DNA of 64,000 bases from an uncultured Alistipes sp. (GTDB taxonomy: Bacteria; Bacteroidota; Bacteroidia; Bacteroidales; Rikenellaceae), in contig CASDSD010000016.1 of assembly GCA_949283205.1 (NCBI GenBank), positions 1-64,000 on the forward strand, in the 5' to 3' direction. Of the stretch, positions 27,053 to 35,910 are shown piece by piece. The notes beneath the pieces were generated by a model that saw only the letters and a list, made by a program, of their open reading frames with translations, was not told the DNA's origin and ran no database searches. The number at the start of each line of letters is the position of its first letter. Position 1 is the first letter of the stretch. The position numbers and the translations under genes were made by a program.

Positions 27053-27833
27053 TACAAAAATGTGTAATTTATTTTGATTGTCAAAATATATTCGAAAGTT
27101 TTTGGATTATTCTTTCATGCAGGTTCGTCTTCATGTCCCCGAACTTCAAAGACACGGCAAATTCGGGAAATATTCGACGAGAAAACAATTCTATCGTATC
27201 GCTCTGATTTGATGCGATTACGGAACTGGATGCGTCTTCTTGTTCCTTGCAGCTTCAGGAGTATGGAAATGTTTGCCGGTTGGTTTGCACACCTGGCCCC
27301 CTACGATCAGCGAATAAAACTTTTCCGTATCAACTTTTCTCATTTGAGTGATATGTTGTGACATTGAACTATCCGTGATGGCCGGACGCATAGACAAACC
27401 CGGAACCCCGTTTCCGGGATTTGGTCTGTGATCCTGTAATTATTGGAACGACGAGGATGAATGGTGATTTTGGGATCGTTTCGAATAGGGTGATAGGATA
27501 ATTCCCCTTATTTGATTTGCCACCTCCGGTTCTCCCCTGTCGCTCCGGCCGGTAAAACGACGGGCCCGTTTTGCGAACGAGGACACATCACACGATACTC
27601 GCGGAGATAAAGAGAGATGCCGGCTCTGATGTCAGTGGCGTCTGTAATATTGGCGCCTTCCGGGATGTGACGATTGCATTGTTAACGGCAAAAACAAAAA
27701 CCGAAACGGAGGCATGCGACGCCATCCGTTTCGGCTGCTTCATACAATTTATTCGACCGTATCCTCAAGGCATTGCGGCAATGCCGCCCGACGTAAATTC
27801 GGAGGGGCGCGTCTGAAATCTCTTGCACATGGT
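27053..27833. other. Intergenic region without a recognisable gene
   Basis: About 780 nt. Only an imperfect hairpin at about 27394-27427 (ACAAACCCGGAA, CCCCGT, TTCCGGGATTTGGT) stands out; it could be a terminator. ORFs here look like chance frames. Confidence 0.4.
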
Positions 27834-28457
27834 CTACAAGTCAAGTTTCTCGAGCCACGAATCCACCGCCTTTCGTGCCGTGGCAGGTTCCGTCTGCACA
27901 ATCGTGCCGCGTATGGCCAGCCCCTCAAGCACGTTTGCCCCCTCGCATGCGGACCGGATGCGACGCTCCGTCCCAGATAGTCCGCTGCCTTCGTGCGTGC
28001 AGAACGGGACGATCGTCTTCCCGTGCCAATCGTGTCTCTCGATGAACGTATAGACTGCCATCGGCATCTCGCCCCACCAGTTCGGATAGCCGAGGTATAT
28101 CACCTCGTAATCCTCCACACGGATGTCTCCCTTGATGGCGGGACGTGCGTTCGACGCTTTTTCGTTTCTGGCAACCTCGATGCACTGGCTGTAATTTGCC
28201 GGATAGGGCTTCTGCGTTTCAATGTGGAACATGTCGGCTCCCGTTTCTGCGGCGATCATCTCCGCCACAATGTGCGTATTGCCCTTTTCGATGTATCCCA
28301 CTCCATAATTTTCGTCGGCCCGTGAGAAAAAGGCCACGAGGCTCCTCTTTTTCGATTCCATGCTTTCCATATTCGTTTTATCGTTTGAATTCTGCGCCGT
28401 CCCTGTTGCGGATGCGAACGACAGAATCAGCACCAGCAATATCTGCTTCATATTCAT
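27834..28457 (-). CDS. Exported flavodoxin-like protein
   Basis: 207 residues. Signal peptide MNMKQILLVLILSFASATGT ending AQ. Mature protein begins KKRSLVAFFSRADENYGVGY, the phosphate-loop strand of flavodoxins of the Flavodoxin_4 group. It then has PNWWGEMPMAVYTFIERHDW, contributing to the FMN site, and GSGLSGTERRIRSACEGANV. Family members bind FMN and act in redox reactions; a periplasmic location is common in Bacteroidales. Start is one of two close ATGs (28457, 28451). Single gene. Confidence 0.8.
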   Translation of the reverse strand: MNMKQILLVLILSFASATGTAQNSNDKTNMESMESKKRSLVAFFSRADENYGVGYIEKGNTHIVAEMIAAETGADMFHIETQKPYPANYSQCIEVARNEKASNARPAIKGDIRVEDYEVIYLGYPNWWGEMPMAVYTFIERHDWHGKTIVPFCTHEGSGLSGTERRIRSACEGANVLEGLAIRGTIVQTEPATARKAVDSWLEKLDL

Positions 28458-28950
28458 AATTATAACGTATAACGTAACCAAATCATATCGTTGTTCAGTC
28501 CTTCACCTCTTGCAGCTGCAGCCGTGCGGGCGCACGCCGCGTGTCGGTGATGCCGTCATACCCTCCATTGCCGCAGCCTGCCTGCGGCTCTGACTCCCCG
28601 TTTTCGGCACCGTTGATTTTTCCACATACAAAAGTAGCGATGTTCCCACGGACGAGACTTAAACGGATTACGGATAGGCTTACCCGAATTACTGTTTTAC
28701 ACGGCATTCCATTTCAGCCGTATCACATATCCTTTCCGACAGGCCGTGCCGCCGCATTCGCGCAAATCGGCTCTGCTTCGTTGCCGAAGAGTGCGGCCAC
28801 ACAAAACAGGACCCGGATCGGGAACCCATCCCGTCCGAGTCCTCACTCGCGTAAAATCAAAACCGAACCGACACGGCGGATGATCTTGCCGCATGCATGC
28901 GGACGGTTCCGGCCTGTCGTAAGGGATGGAACCGCGCATGCCGCAGCGGA
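28458..28950. other. Intergenic region with a possible flavodoxin promoter
   Basis: A minus-strand TACTTTTG (28629-28636) fits TAnnTTTG and would give a leader of ~165 nt. The GC-rich remainder (28640-28950) has no supported gene. Confidence 0.35.
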
Positions 28951-30264
28951 TCACTGCAAACGGCCCGTACTTCGCAGGTATTCCGTTTCGTAGATGCGGT
29001 ACTGTGCCTGTGCCTCGATCAGATTGCTCTCCGCCTGCTGCCATTGGGACTGGGCGTCGAGCAGGTCCGTCAGGGGGGCCATGGATTCCGCATAACGGTT
29101 GCGCATCACACGCAGGTTCTCCTCGGCCTGGCGCAGCCCCGTTTCAGCCGTGCGGACAAGCCCGTAGGCATCCTGCACGTTGCGTATCGCCTGGTGCACC
29201 TCGATCGACATCAGACGGCTGTTTTTCTGCAGCTCCAGTTCCGCATTCTGAAGTGCGTACTGCGCCTTGCGTACCTTCTTGCGGCTTTCGCCCCAATGGA
29301 AAATCGGGATCTTCACGGCCAGCATCGCAAGGCCTATGCCGTCGCGGAACTGCTGCGTATATGGCACCATCGCGCCTCCTCCGGCATCGACCATGCTGTT
29401 GAGCTTGATATTGCCGTAATAGCTGTACCCTACCGACAGCCCCACCGTCGGCAGCATGTCGGCTCGCGCCATTCGTATCTGCTCCCGCTCGGCCGCAACC
29501 TGCCGCTCGAGCAGATGCAGTTCGGGACGGGCGTCGAGATCCGAAGAGAGGCTCCCGTATGCATGGATGTCGAACGTCGTATCGACGATCTCGATCTGTG
29601 TGTCGAAGTCGGCCCCCACTACTCGGCAGAGAGCCATGCGGCACAGGTCGGCGCCATTGCGTACCTTCTGCAGCTGATAGCTTATGTCGGTGCGTTTGGC
29701 CTCGATGCGCAGCAGGTCGTTTTCGGTGGCCATGCCTGCCGCAAGAGCCGTTTCAGTAACACGACGGAGGGTATCCATCTGCGCCCGGTAGCTCTCCAGC
29801 ATACGCACCTTGCGTCCTACGGCAAGCGCAGTCCAATAGGCGTTGTCGGCCTCGACAAGCACATCCATACGGGTCATGCGCAGCTGTTCGGCCGCAGCCT
29901 CCTCGCCGATGCGTGCCAAGCGATGCCCTGTCGAAATCTTTCCGCCCGTATATATCGGCTGTGTCAGGCTGAGTCCGGCCATGTACATGCCGTGCATGCA
30001 CAGGTCCATGCCCATCATATCCATGTCGGGCAGCATGTATGCCCCCGTAGCCGAGCCTTCGACCTTCGGGAGGCGGGCCGTCGCGGCGATGCGGCGGTCG
30101 AGTTCCGCCTGTCGCAGATCATTGTCCGCCTGTTGCAGCTCCTCGCTGTGTGTAAGCGCCTTTTCGCGACATTCGCGCAGCGTAAGACGCATCGTCTGTT
30201 GTGCCCGAACGCCTGTAGCAGAAAGCAAGAGGACACACGCAATAAATATATGTTTTCCGTTCAT
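28951..30264 (-). CDS. TolC-family outer-membrane protein of the RND operon
   Basis: 437 residues with signal peptide (MNGKHIFIACVLLLSATGVR, A cleavage before QQ). TolC helical repeats: LTLRECREKALTHSEELQQA, and YAESMAPLTDLLDAQSQWQQ near the C terminus. A Met-rich segment (LPDMDMMGMDLCMHGMYMAG, residues ~78-97) is unusual and recalls metal-efflux components. 12 nt after the RND pump gene, completing a tripartite system. Confidence 0.88.
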   Translation of the reverse strand: MNGKHIFIACVLLLSATGVRAQQTMRLTLRECREKALTHSEELQQADNDLRQAELDRRIAATARLPKVEGSATGAYMLPDMDMMGMDLCMHGMYMAGLSLTQPIYTGGKISTGHRLARIGEEAAAEQLRMTRMDVLVEADNAYWTALAVGRKVRMLESYRAQMDTLRRVTETALAAGMATENDLLRIEAKRTDISYQLQKVRNGADLCRMALCRVVGADFDTQIEIVDTTFDIHAYGSLSSDLDARPELHLLERQVAAEREQIRMARADMLPTVGLSVGYSYYGNIKLNSMVDAGGGAMVPYTQQFRDGIGLAMLAVKIPIFHWGESRKKVRKAQYALQNAELELQKNSRLMSIEVHQAIRNVQDAYGLVRTAETGLRQAEENLRVMRNRYAESMAPLTDLLDAQSQWQQAESNLIEAQAQYRIYETEYLRSTGRLQ

Positions 30265-30276
30265 TTTATTATCGTT

Positions 30277-33200
30277 TTACATGTTGGCGGGTTTGCGTAT
30301 GCGGAACAATGTCGCATAGAATAACGGTAGCAGGATCAGCGTGATGATGGTGCCGACCGTGAGGCCGCCCATTATGGTGATAGCCATCGAGCTGTACATC
30401 GGGTCGCCCACGAGCGGAATCATGCCCACGATCGTTGTAAGAGATGCCATCAGCACGGGACGTACGCGCGACACGGTCGCCTCCACCACGGCCGTGTATG
30501 GCGTGGCATGCTCTTCGGTCTGTAAACGGTTGATCTCATCCACCAGGACGATGGCGTTCTTGACCATCATGCCGATGAGTCCCAGCATGCCGATAATGGC
30601 CATGAAGGTCATGGGCTGGCCGCTCAACAACAGCGAGGGCGTGATCCCGCAGAAGACGAACGGGAAACAGAGCAGTATGAGGATTACCTTGCGCCAGCTG
30701 TTGAACAGCAGGAGCAGAATTACCAGAATCAGGAAGATGGTGATCGGTACGAATTTCATGAGGTTGCCTATGGCCTCGCCCTGTATCTCCCCCTCGCCGA
30801 CCCAGCGCATGGTGTATCCTTCGGGCAGCGGTATGGACTCGATCTCCTCCTTTATCGAGGCTACGGCCTTGGCCGGAGTGGCGTCGCTGCGATAAGGGTT
30901 GGGATCGCATTCGGCCTCGATGACACGCCGGCCGTTGAGCCGCAACACGACATCCTCGTCCCAGTCGAGCCGCAGCCCGTCAACCACGTTCCCGAGCGGC
31001 ACGGCACGGAAAACCTTGTCCTGCAATTCGCTCATCACTTTGCCTCCGGAGAGCGTCCCCTGCAACTCCTCGTCCGACAGGTGGACGTTCATCATGCTCC
31101 AGACGGGGATGTTGTGCAGATCACCGATACGGCTGCCGTCGTCGTTACGCACCAGCAGGTTGAGCGTTATCATCCGGTTCTGGTCGTTCAACACGCCGAC
31201 GGGCATGCCGTCTGTGGCCGCCAGCAGCGCATTGGCCACATCGCCGCGGCCGATGCCCGAGCGCATGGCGTCCTGCTGTATGTATCCGGCATGAATGGCC
31301 TTGCCCGTCGGTTTCCAGTTGTTCTGCACCGAATAGGGATCAACATACGGCGAGCGGCGCATGATCTGCTCGGCCTGCGCGCTCAACTCCCGCAGCACGG
31401 CCGGATCGGGACCGGCGAACTCAACCTCGACGGTGTGGGACGTGGAGATCGAGAAGTTGTATTTGCGGATGCGTATGTAGGCATCGGGATATGCCTCGCG
31501 CAGTTGTTCCCGCACGGCGGGTATCTGCTCCAGCACGGTGTTGTAATCCTTGCAGTCGACGATCAGTTCCCCGTAGCAGTCGCCTCCCGAGGTCATGGGA
31601 CGTACCAGACAATAGTGGGCCGGCGCGCTGCCCTGACTGACGGCCACACGATCTATGGCGGGGTTGCCGGAGAGCTTATGGCTCATCTCCAGAAGATTGT
31701 CACGCACCACATCGGCATCGGTGGCCGAGGGGAAGAAACATTCGACGACGAACTGTTTGTAGTCGAAATCGGGGAAGAAGAGGTTCTTCACCTTCGTCAT
31801 GCCGAAGATACACAGCGCCAGGGCAGCGAATGCGGCGATGATGGTCACGCGCTTGCGCCCTATCAGGTATGATACTGTCCGCCGCACGAACCGGTGTACG
31901 GGCGAGTTCATGACGACGGGGGTGCCGTTTCCCGTCCGGTGGTTGCGCTTCGGCAGCCACGCCTTCGCACAGACGGGGACCTGCACCAGGGCCAGCACCC
32001 AGCTGGCGAGCAGGCTGACACACAACACCAGGAAGAGGTCGCCGGCGTACTCCCCGGCCGAGTCGGGCGAAAGATATACGCACAGGAATGTAGATGCGGC
32101 GATAACGGTTGCGCCGAGCAGCGGCAGGGCCGTATTGCGCCCTATGCGATAGAGATATGTTTTCGGCCCCAGGCCCCGTTTCTTGTCGATGAGGATACCG
32201 TCCATGATGACCACGGCATTGTCGACCAGCATGCCCATCGCCACGATGAATGCTCCGAGCGAGATGCGCTGCAGCGTCGTGCCGCACATGAGCAGTATGG
32301 GGAACGACACGGCCACCGTCAGCACCAGCCCGAAGCCGATGATCAGACCGCTGCGCAATCCCATCGTAAATATCAGCACGAGGATAACGATGGCAACCGA
32401 CTCGACGAGGTTCCACATGAACGACGAGATGGCGTTGTCGACCATGTCGGGCTGAAAGAATATTTTCTCGGTATCGAATCCTGCGGGGATATGCTTCATC
32501 GCCTCGGCCAGCCGTGCATCTACGGCCTTGCCAACATCGGGGACGATGGCCGACGACTCCATAGCCACGCATATGGCGAGAGCCGGTTTGCCGTCCACGA
32601 AAAAGCCGTTGCGCTGCGGCTGCGCATAGGTGCGCTCCACGCGGGCGATGTCGCCGATGCGCATCGTCTTGCCGTCCATCGTTTGGATCATAAGGTTGCG
32701 GATATCCTCCTCATCCTCTACGGCGGAATCGACATAGAGCGCTATGCGGTCGTCGCCGCCGGCATACTTCCCGGCATTGACGGTCTTGCCGGCAGTCTGC
32801 AGCGCCGACATTATCTGCGTGGGCACGACGCCGTTGCGGGCTATCTGCTCCTTGGAGAGGATGATGTTTATCACCTCGTCGCGATTGCCGACGATGTTGA
32901 TTCGCTTGACACCCTTTACGTCGAGCAGTTCACGTCGGATATATTCGGCATATCTGAACATCTCGGGATAACCGTATCCGTCGGCCGTCAGGGCGTAGAA
33001 GATGCCGTAGACATCCATCATGTCGTCGATGACTATCGGATCGTAGCATCCCTGGGGCAGCCGCACCGCAGCGTCATTCACCTTGCGGCGCAGCAGGTCG
33101 AAATGTTGCTCCAGGTCACGGTTCAGCACCGTCATCTGGAACTCGACGGTAAACATGGCCGAGCCGTTCCGGCATTCGGTCTTCACCTTTTTTACGTTTG

Positions 33201-33423
33201 GCAGCGCCCGCAGTTCGTCTTCCATCATTCGGGCCACCTTCAGCTCCATTTCGTGCGCACCGGCTCCGGGCCAGGCGACCACAACCATCGCCTGCTTGGC
33301 CGATACTGCCGGGTCCTCCAGTTTGGGCATCTGCGCGAACGACAACACGCCGGCGATCAGGATCGCCGCCATGAACGACCAGAACAGCACCGGCCGTCGC
33401 ATGAAAAATTCAGTCACTCTCAT
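30277..33423 (-). CDS. RND-family efflux pump (AcrB/MexB-like)
   Basis: 1048 residues from the ATG at 33423, which shares bases with the adaptor stop (TGATG). Typical RND layout: TM1 at RPVLFWSFMAAILIAGVLSF, two large periplasmic loops, and twelve TM helices. TM4 region has GAFIVAMGMLVDNAVVIMDG with the conserved Asp residues of the proton relay. C-terminal half has MLGLIGMMVKNAIVLVDEIN. Proton-driven export of toxic compounds through the adaptor and TolC partners encoded alongside. Substrate not readable. Confidence 0.9.
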   Translation of the reverse strand: MRVTEFFMRRPVLFWSFMAAILIAGVLSFAQMPKLEDPAVSAKQAMVVVAWPGAGAHEMELKVARMMEDELRALPNVKKVKTECRNGSAMFTVEFQMTVLNRDLEQHFDLLRRKVNDAAVRLPQGCYDPIVIDDMMDVYGIFYALTADGYGYPEMFRYAEYIRRELLDVKGVKRINIVGNRDEVINIILSKEQIARNGVVPTQIMSALQTAGKTVNAGKYAGGDDRIALYVDSAVEDEEDIRNLMIQTMDGKTMRIGDIARVERTYAQPQRNGFFVDGKPALAICVAMESSAIVPDVGKAVDARLAEAMKHIPAGFDTEKIFFQPDMVDNAISSFMWNLVESVAIVILVLIFTMGLRSGLIIGFGLVLTVAVSFPILLMCGTTLQRISLGAFIVAMGMLVDNAVVIMDGILIDKKRGLGPKTYLYRIGRNTALPLLGATVIAASTFLCVYLSPDSAGEYAGDLFLVLCVSLLASWVLALVQVPVCAKAWLPKRNHRTGNGTPVVMNSPVHRFVRRTVSYLIGRKRVTIIAAFAALALCIFGMTKVKNLFFPDFDYKQFVVECFFPSATDADVVRDNLLEMSHKLSGNPAIDRVAVSQGSAPAHYCLVRPMTSGGDCYGELIVDCKDYNTVLEQIPAVREQLREAYPDAYIRIRKYNFSISTSHTVEVEFAGPDPAVLRELSAQAEQIMRRSPYVDPYSVQNNWKPTGKAIHAGYIQQDAMRSGIGRGDVANALLAATDGMPVGVLNDQNRMITLNLLVRNDDGSRIGDLHNIPVWSMMNVHLSDEELQGTLSGGKVMSELQDKVFRAVPLGNVVDGLRLDWDEDVVLRLNGRRVIEAECDPNPYRSDATPAKAVASIKEEIESIPLPEGYTMRWVGEGEIQGEAIGNLMKFVPITIFLILVILLLLFNSWRKVILILLCFPFVFCGITPSLLLSGQPMTFMAIIGMLGLIGMMVKNAIVLVDEINRLQTEEHATPYTAVVEATVSRVRPVLMASLTTIVGMIPLVGDPMYSSMAITIMGGLTVGTIITLILLPLFYATLFRIRKPANM

Positions 33424-34484
33424 CACAGCAATTCCCCTATGTTGGTTTCACTCGGTTTTTCGACGACACGCACACGTTCGCCATCCCGCAGCACATGCAC
33501 TCCGGCACGGACTATACGCTCCTGCCCCGTCAATCCTCCGATGACGACGGCGCGGCCTTCGGCATCCGTTCCGTCGAGTACGATCGGGCGCCTGGTGACC
33601 GTAGAGTCCTGCCCGAATACCCACACGCACGGTTCATTCCGGACATCGTCCCTGAAGACGGCGCACAGGGGTACGGCAACTCCCGTGACCGAAGAGGTGT
33701 CGGCTATCACTATGCCGACCTCGACATTCATGCCCGCCGTCAGCCCTCTGTCGGGTCTCTGCGCGAAGGTCAGCCGCAACCCGTAGAGCTGGTTCCCATC
33801 CGCCTTCGGCGTCACTCCCAGCAGTTTCATCGGCATGCTCCCGCCGATACCCGCCGCCGTGCATTCATAACGGACGAAACGGTCGCGCTGCCGGTACTCG
33901 TTCACCGGGATGTCGACCGCCACCTCCATGTGCGACACGTCGAGCAGCGTAAACAGCGCCGTGCCGGCATCGACCATCTCCGCCGGCGAGAAATTCACGC
34001 TCTGTACGTATCCGTCCGTCGGGGCATACAGCTTCGTATAATCGAGTTTGTTTTTATTGACCTGCAGCTGCACGCCCAACTGCCGCAGTCCGGCAACGGC
34101 CTTCTCGTAATCGTTGGCCGAGACGCTCTTCTGTTCGAAAAGCCGCTTCGTACGCTCCACCTCCTCCTCGAGCTGGTCGTACTGTATCTGCAGGGCCTCG
34201 ACCCCAAGCCGGTAATCCTTCGCGTCCAGTTCGGCGAGCAGGTCGCCGCGGCGTACATAGTCGCCTTCGGATACATGAATGCGTTCGATCTGTCCGGCCG
34301 TCTTGAATCCCAGACTGATCGTATGCGCTTCGCGGACGATACCCGAACGCCGTATCGTTCTGGTCGATTCCAGCAGTACGGGTTCTGTCAGCTCAACGCT
34401 CCGTGTGACGGACTCCTCGCACGGTGTATTGCCGCAGGCGCAGAGCGCTCCGGCGACGATAACCGTAGTAATAAATCTTTTCAT
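33423..34484 (-). CDS. RND periplasmic adaptor lipoprotein
   Basis: 353 residues from ATG 34484: MKRFITTVIVAGA-LCAC lipoprotein signal. Lipoyl half motifs RREAHTISLGFKTAGQIERI (with split start GIV) and DYTKLYAPTDGYVQSVNFSP flank an alpha hairpin (~85-150). Beta-barrel and membrane-proximal domains follow. First gene of the three-gene RND operon, divergent from the AraC gene 160 nt away, which is the likely regulator. Confidence 0.88.
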   Translation of the reverse strand: MKRFITTVIVAGALCACGNTPCEESVTRSVELTEPVLLESTRTIRRSGIVREAHTISLGFKTAGQIERIHVSEGDYVRRGDLLAELDAKDYRLGVEALQIQYDQLEEEVERTKRLFEQKSVSANDYEKAVAGLRQLGVQLQVNKNKLDYTKLYAPTDGYVQSVNFSPAEMVDAGTALFTLLDVSHMEVAVDIPVNEYRQRDRFVRYECTAAGIGGSMPMKLLGVTPKADGNQLYGLRLTFAQRPDRGLTAGMNVEVGIVIADTSSVTGVAVPLCAVFRDDVRNEPCVWVFGQDSTVTRRPIVLDGTDAEGRAVVIGGLTGQERIVRAGVHVLRDGERVRVVEKPSETNIGELL

Positions 34485-34619
34485 TGTTCGGTTTATTTTG
34501 TAATGACTGTTTCCCATTTCGCTGCAAAGTTCCAGATTTATCCCGTAGATTGGGTTCTCTAATGGGAAGATATATTGTCCTGTTGGATAACAAACGGTAT
34601 CAACATAATCTAAAATGTC

Positions 34620-34627
34620 TAACTTTG
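34620..34627 (+). promoter_or_regulatory. Possible -7 box for the AraC gene
   Basis: TAACTTTG fits TAnnTTTG, 17 nt before the ATG. No -33 TTTG is visible, so this is tentative. Confidence 0.3.
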
Positions 34628-34643
34628 TTTGCCGAAAGGTTAA

Positions 34644-35561
34644 ATGGCATATAATATGAAGCAGGCATACTGGGACTTGGATCTGATCAGATTGTCAGCC
34701 GAAAACGCGGCGGTTCATCTGGACAAGGAGTTTATTCTGATCGACAATTTCGATGAGAACATCAAACGTGTGAATACGGGCTTGGAGTTTGTGAACCATC
34801 CGGTAAAGCTCTCCTTCACGATCGTGATCTTTTGTCTGGCCGGGCGCATGTCCGTTCAAATCAACCTGCGGAATTTCGAACTCAAGCCCAACGACGTTCT
34901 GATTGTCCAGGAGGGCGCCATCGGAGAATATCATGGCATGGCAGACGATACGCGGCTCGCGGTGATCGCCTTTTCATCCGAATATTTTCAGTCCGCGCTT
35001 CAGATCGAGGCCACGTTGTCGCTGCAGCGTCGCCTGTACTCCCTGCCGCTCTACCATCTGACGCCCGATGCGATGGAAGAGACGATGACGATCTACCGGT
35101 TGATGAAGGCGAAAATCATGGAGACGGACAACCCGTTCCGCAAGGGTTCGTTGCTCGGATATACACAGGTCCTTACCTACAATTCCTATAAATACCTGCT
35201 TTCGGCCGAGTCCGACTATGGCAAACAGCCGCGAAACAGCAGCCGGCAACAGGAACTTTACACGAAATTTATCCGCGAGGTGCAGAAATGCTATACCAAG
35301 GAGCGCAGTATCTCGTACTATGCTGACGTGCTGTGCGTAACGCCAAAGTATCTGTCGCAGGTTGTCCGCAAGGTAAGCGGCCGTTTTGCCGGCGACTGGA
35401 TCACTGACTTCGTAATCCTCGAGGCCAAAGCCCTGCTCAAAAGCCGCAAGTATACCATACAGCAGGTCGCCGACATGCTTAACTTCGCCAACCAGTCCTT
35501 CTTCGGGAAATATTTCAAGGAGAAGGTCGGATGTTCGCCGTCGGAGTATCAAAGGTCGTAA
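34644..35561 (+). CDS. AraC-family regulator
   Basis: 305 residues. N-terminal cupin-like sensing domain (~20-170) and a C-terminal double HTH (~205-303): SISYYADVLCVTPKYLSQVV and IQQVADMLNFANQSFFGKYF, ending GCSPSEYQRS. Shares the divergent intergenic region with the RND operon and so probably controls it. Closely similar in layout to the other AraC protein at 39008. Confidence 0.88.
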   Translation: MAYNMKQAYWDLDLIRLSAENAAVHLDKEFILIDNFDENIKRVNTGLEFVNHPVKLSFTIVIFCLAGRMSVQINLRNFELKPNDVLIVQEGAIGEYHGMADDTRLAVIAFSSEYFQSALQIEATLSLQRRLYSLPLYHLTPDAMEETMTIYRLMKAKIMETDNPFRKGSLLGYTQVLTYNSYKYLLSAESDYGKQPRNSSRQQELYTKFIREVQKCYTKERSISYYADVLCVTPKYLSQVVRKVSGRFAGDWITDFVILEAKALLKSRKYTIQQVADMLNFANQSFFGKYFKEKVGCSPSEYQRS

Positions 35562-35910
35562 AATACCGCATGCCCGGCGACGCGTGGATGGCATCATGCC
35601 GCACGGGATACATTACGGGAGATTTTTCGGCGGAACTGTACGGGCGTGATCCGGATATTTGTACGGATGGCTCTGGCACTTCTCCCGGAATAATATTATC
35701 TTTGTTTTCAATATGCTGCCTGCCGGCATGGGTGCCGGCGTAACGATATGCACGACCGGGCCTTTCCCGCTGCCGGTGATGCCTGCCGTATAACATATCG
35801 GGACAATCGGACATCGGGACTGCATCCGTTCGGGGTGACGACACGAAATGGAGGCAGGCGGACAATTGTGGCAAATCCCTGCCGACGACCTAACCATAAC
35901 GTATGAACAT
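35562..35910. other. Intergenic region with a possible promoter
   Basis: 349 nt. TATCTTTG at 35697-35704 fits TAnnTTTG for the glycosidase gene (leader ~200 nt). No gene seen. Confidence 0.35.

Noticed and set aside
27060..27095. TTGACA-like / TACACA sigma-70 style promoter before TetR
   Set aside because: Bacteroidota primary sigma factors use a different consensus, so the match carries little weight.
28897..30324. 475-residue plus-strand frame
   Set aside because: Antisense shadow of the TolC gene: His/Arg-rich composition without domains.
31894..33786. 630-residue plus-strand frame
   Set aside because: Antisense shadow of the RND pump and adaptor genes, caused by GC-rich codons.
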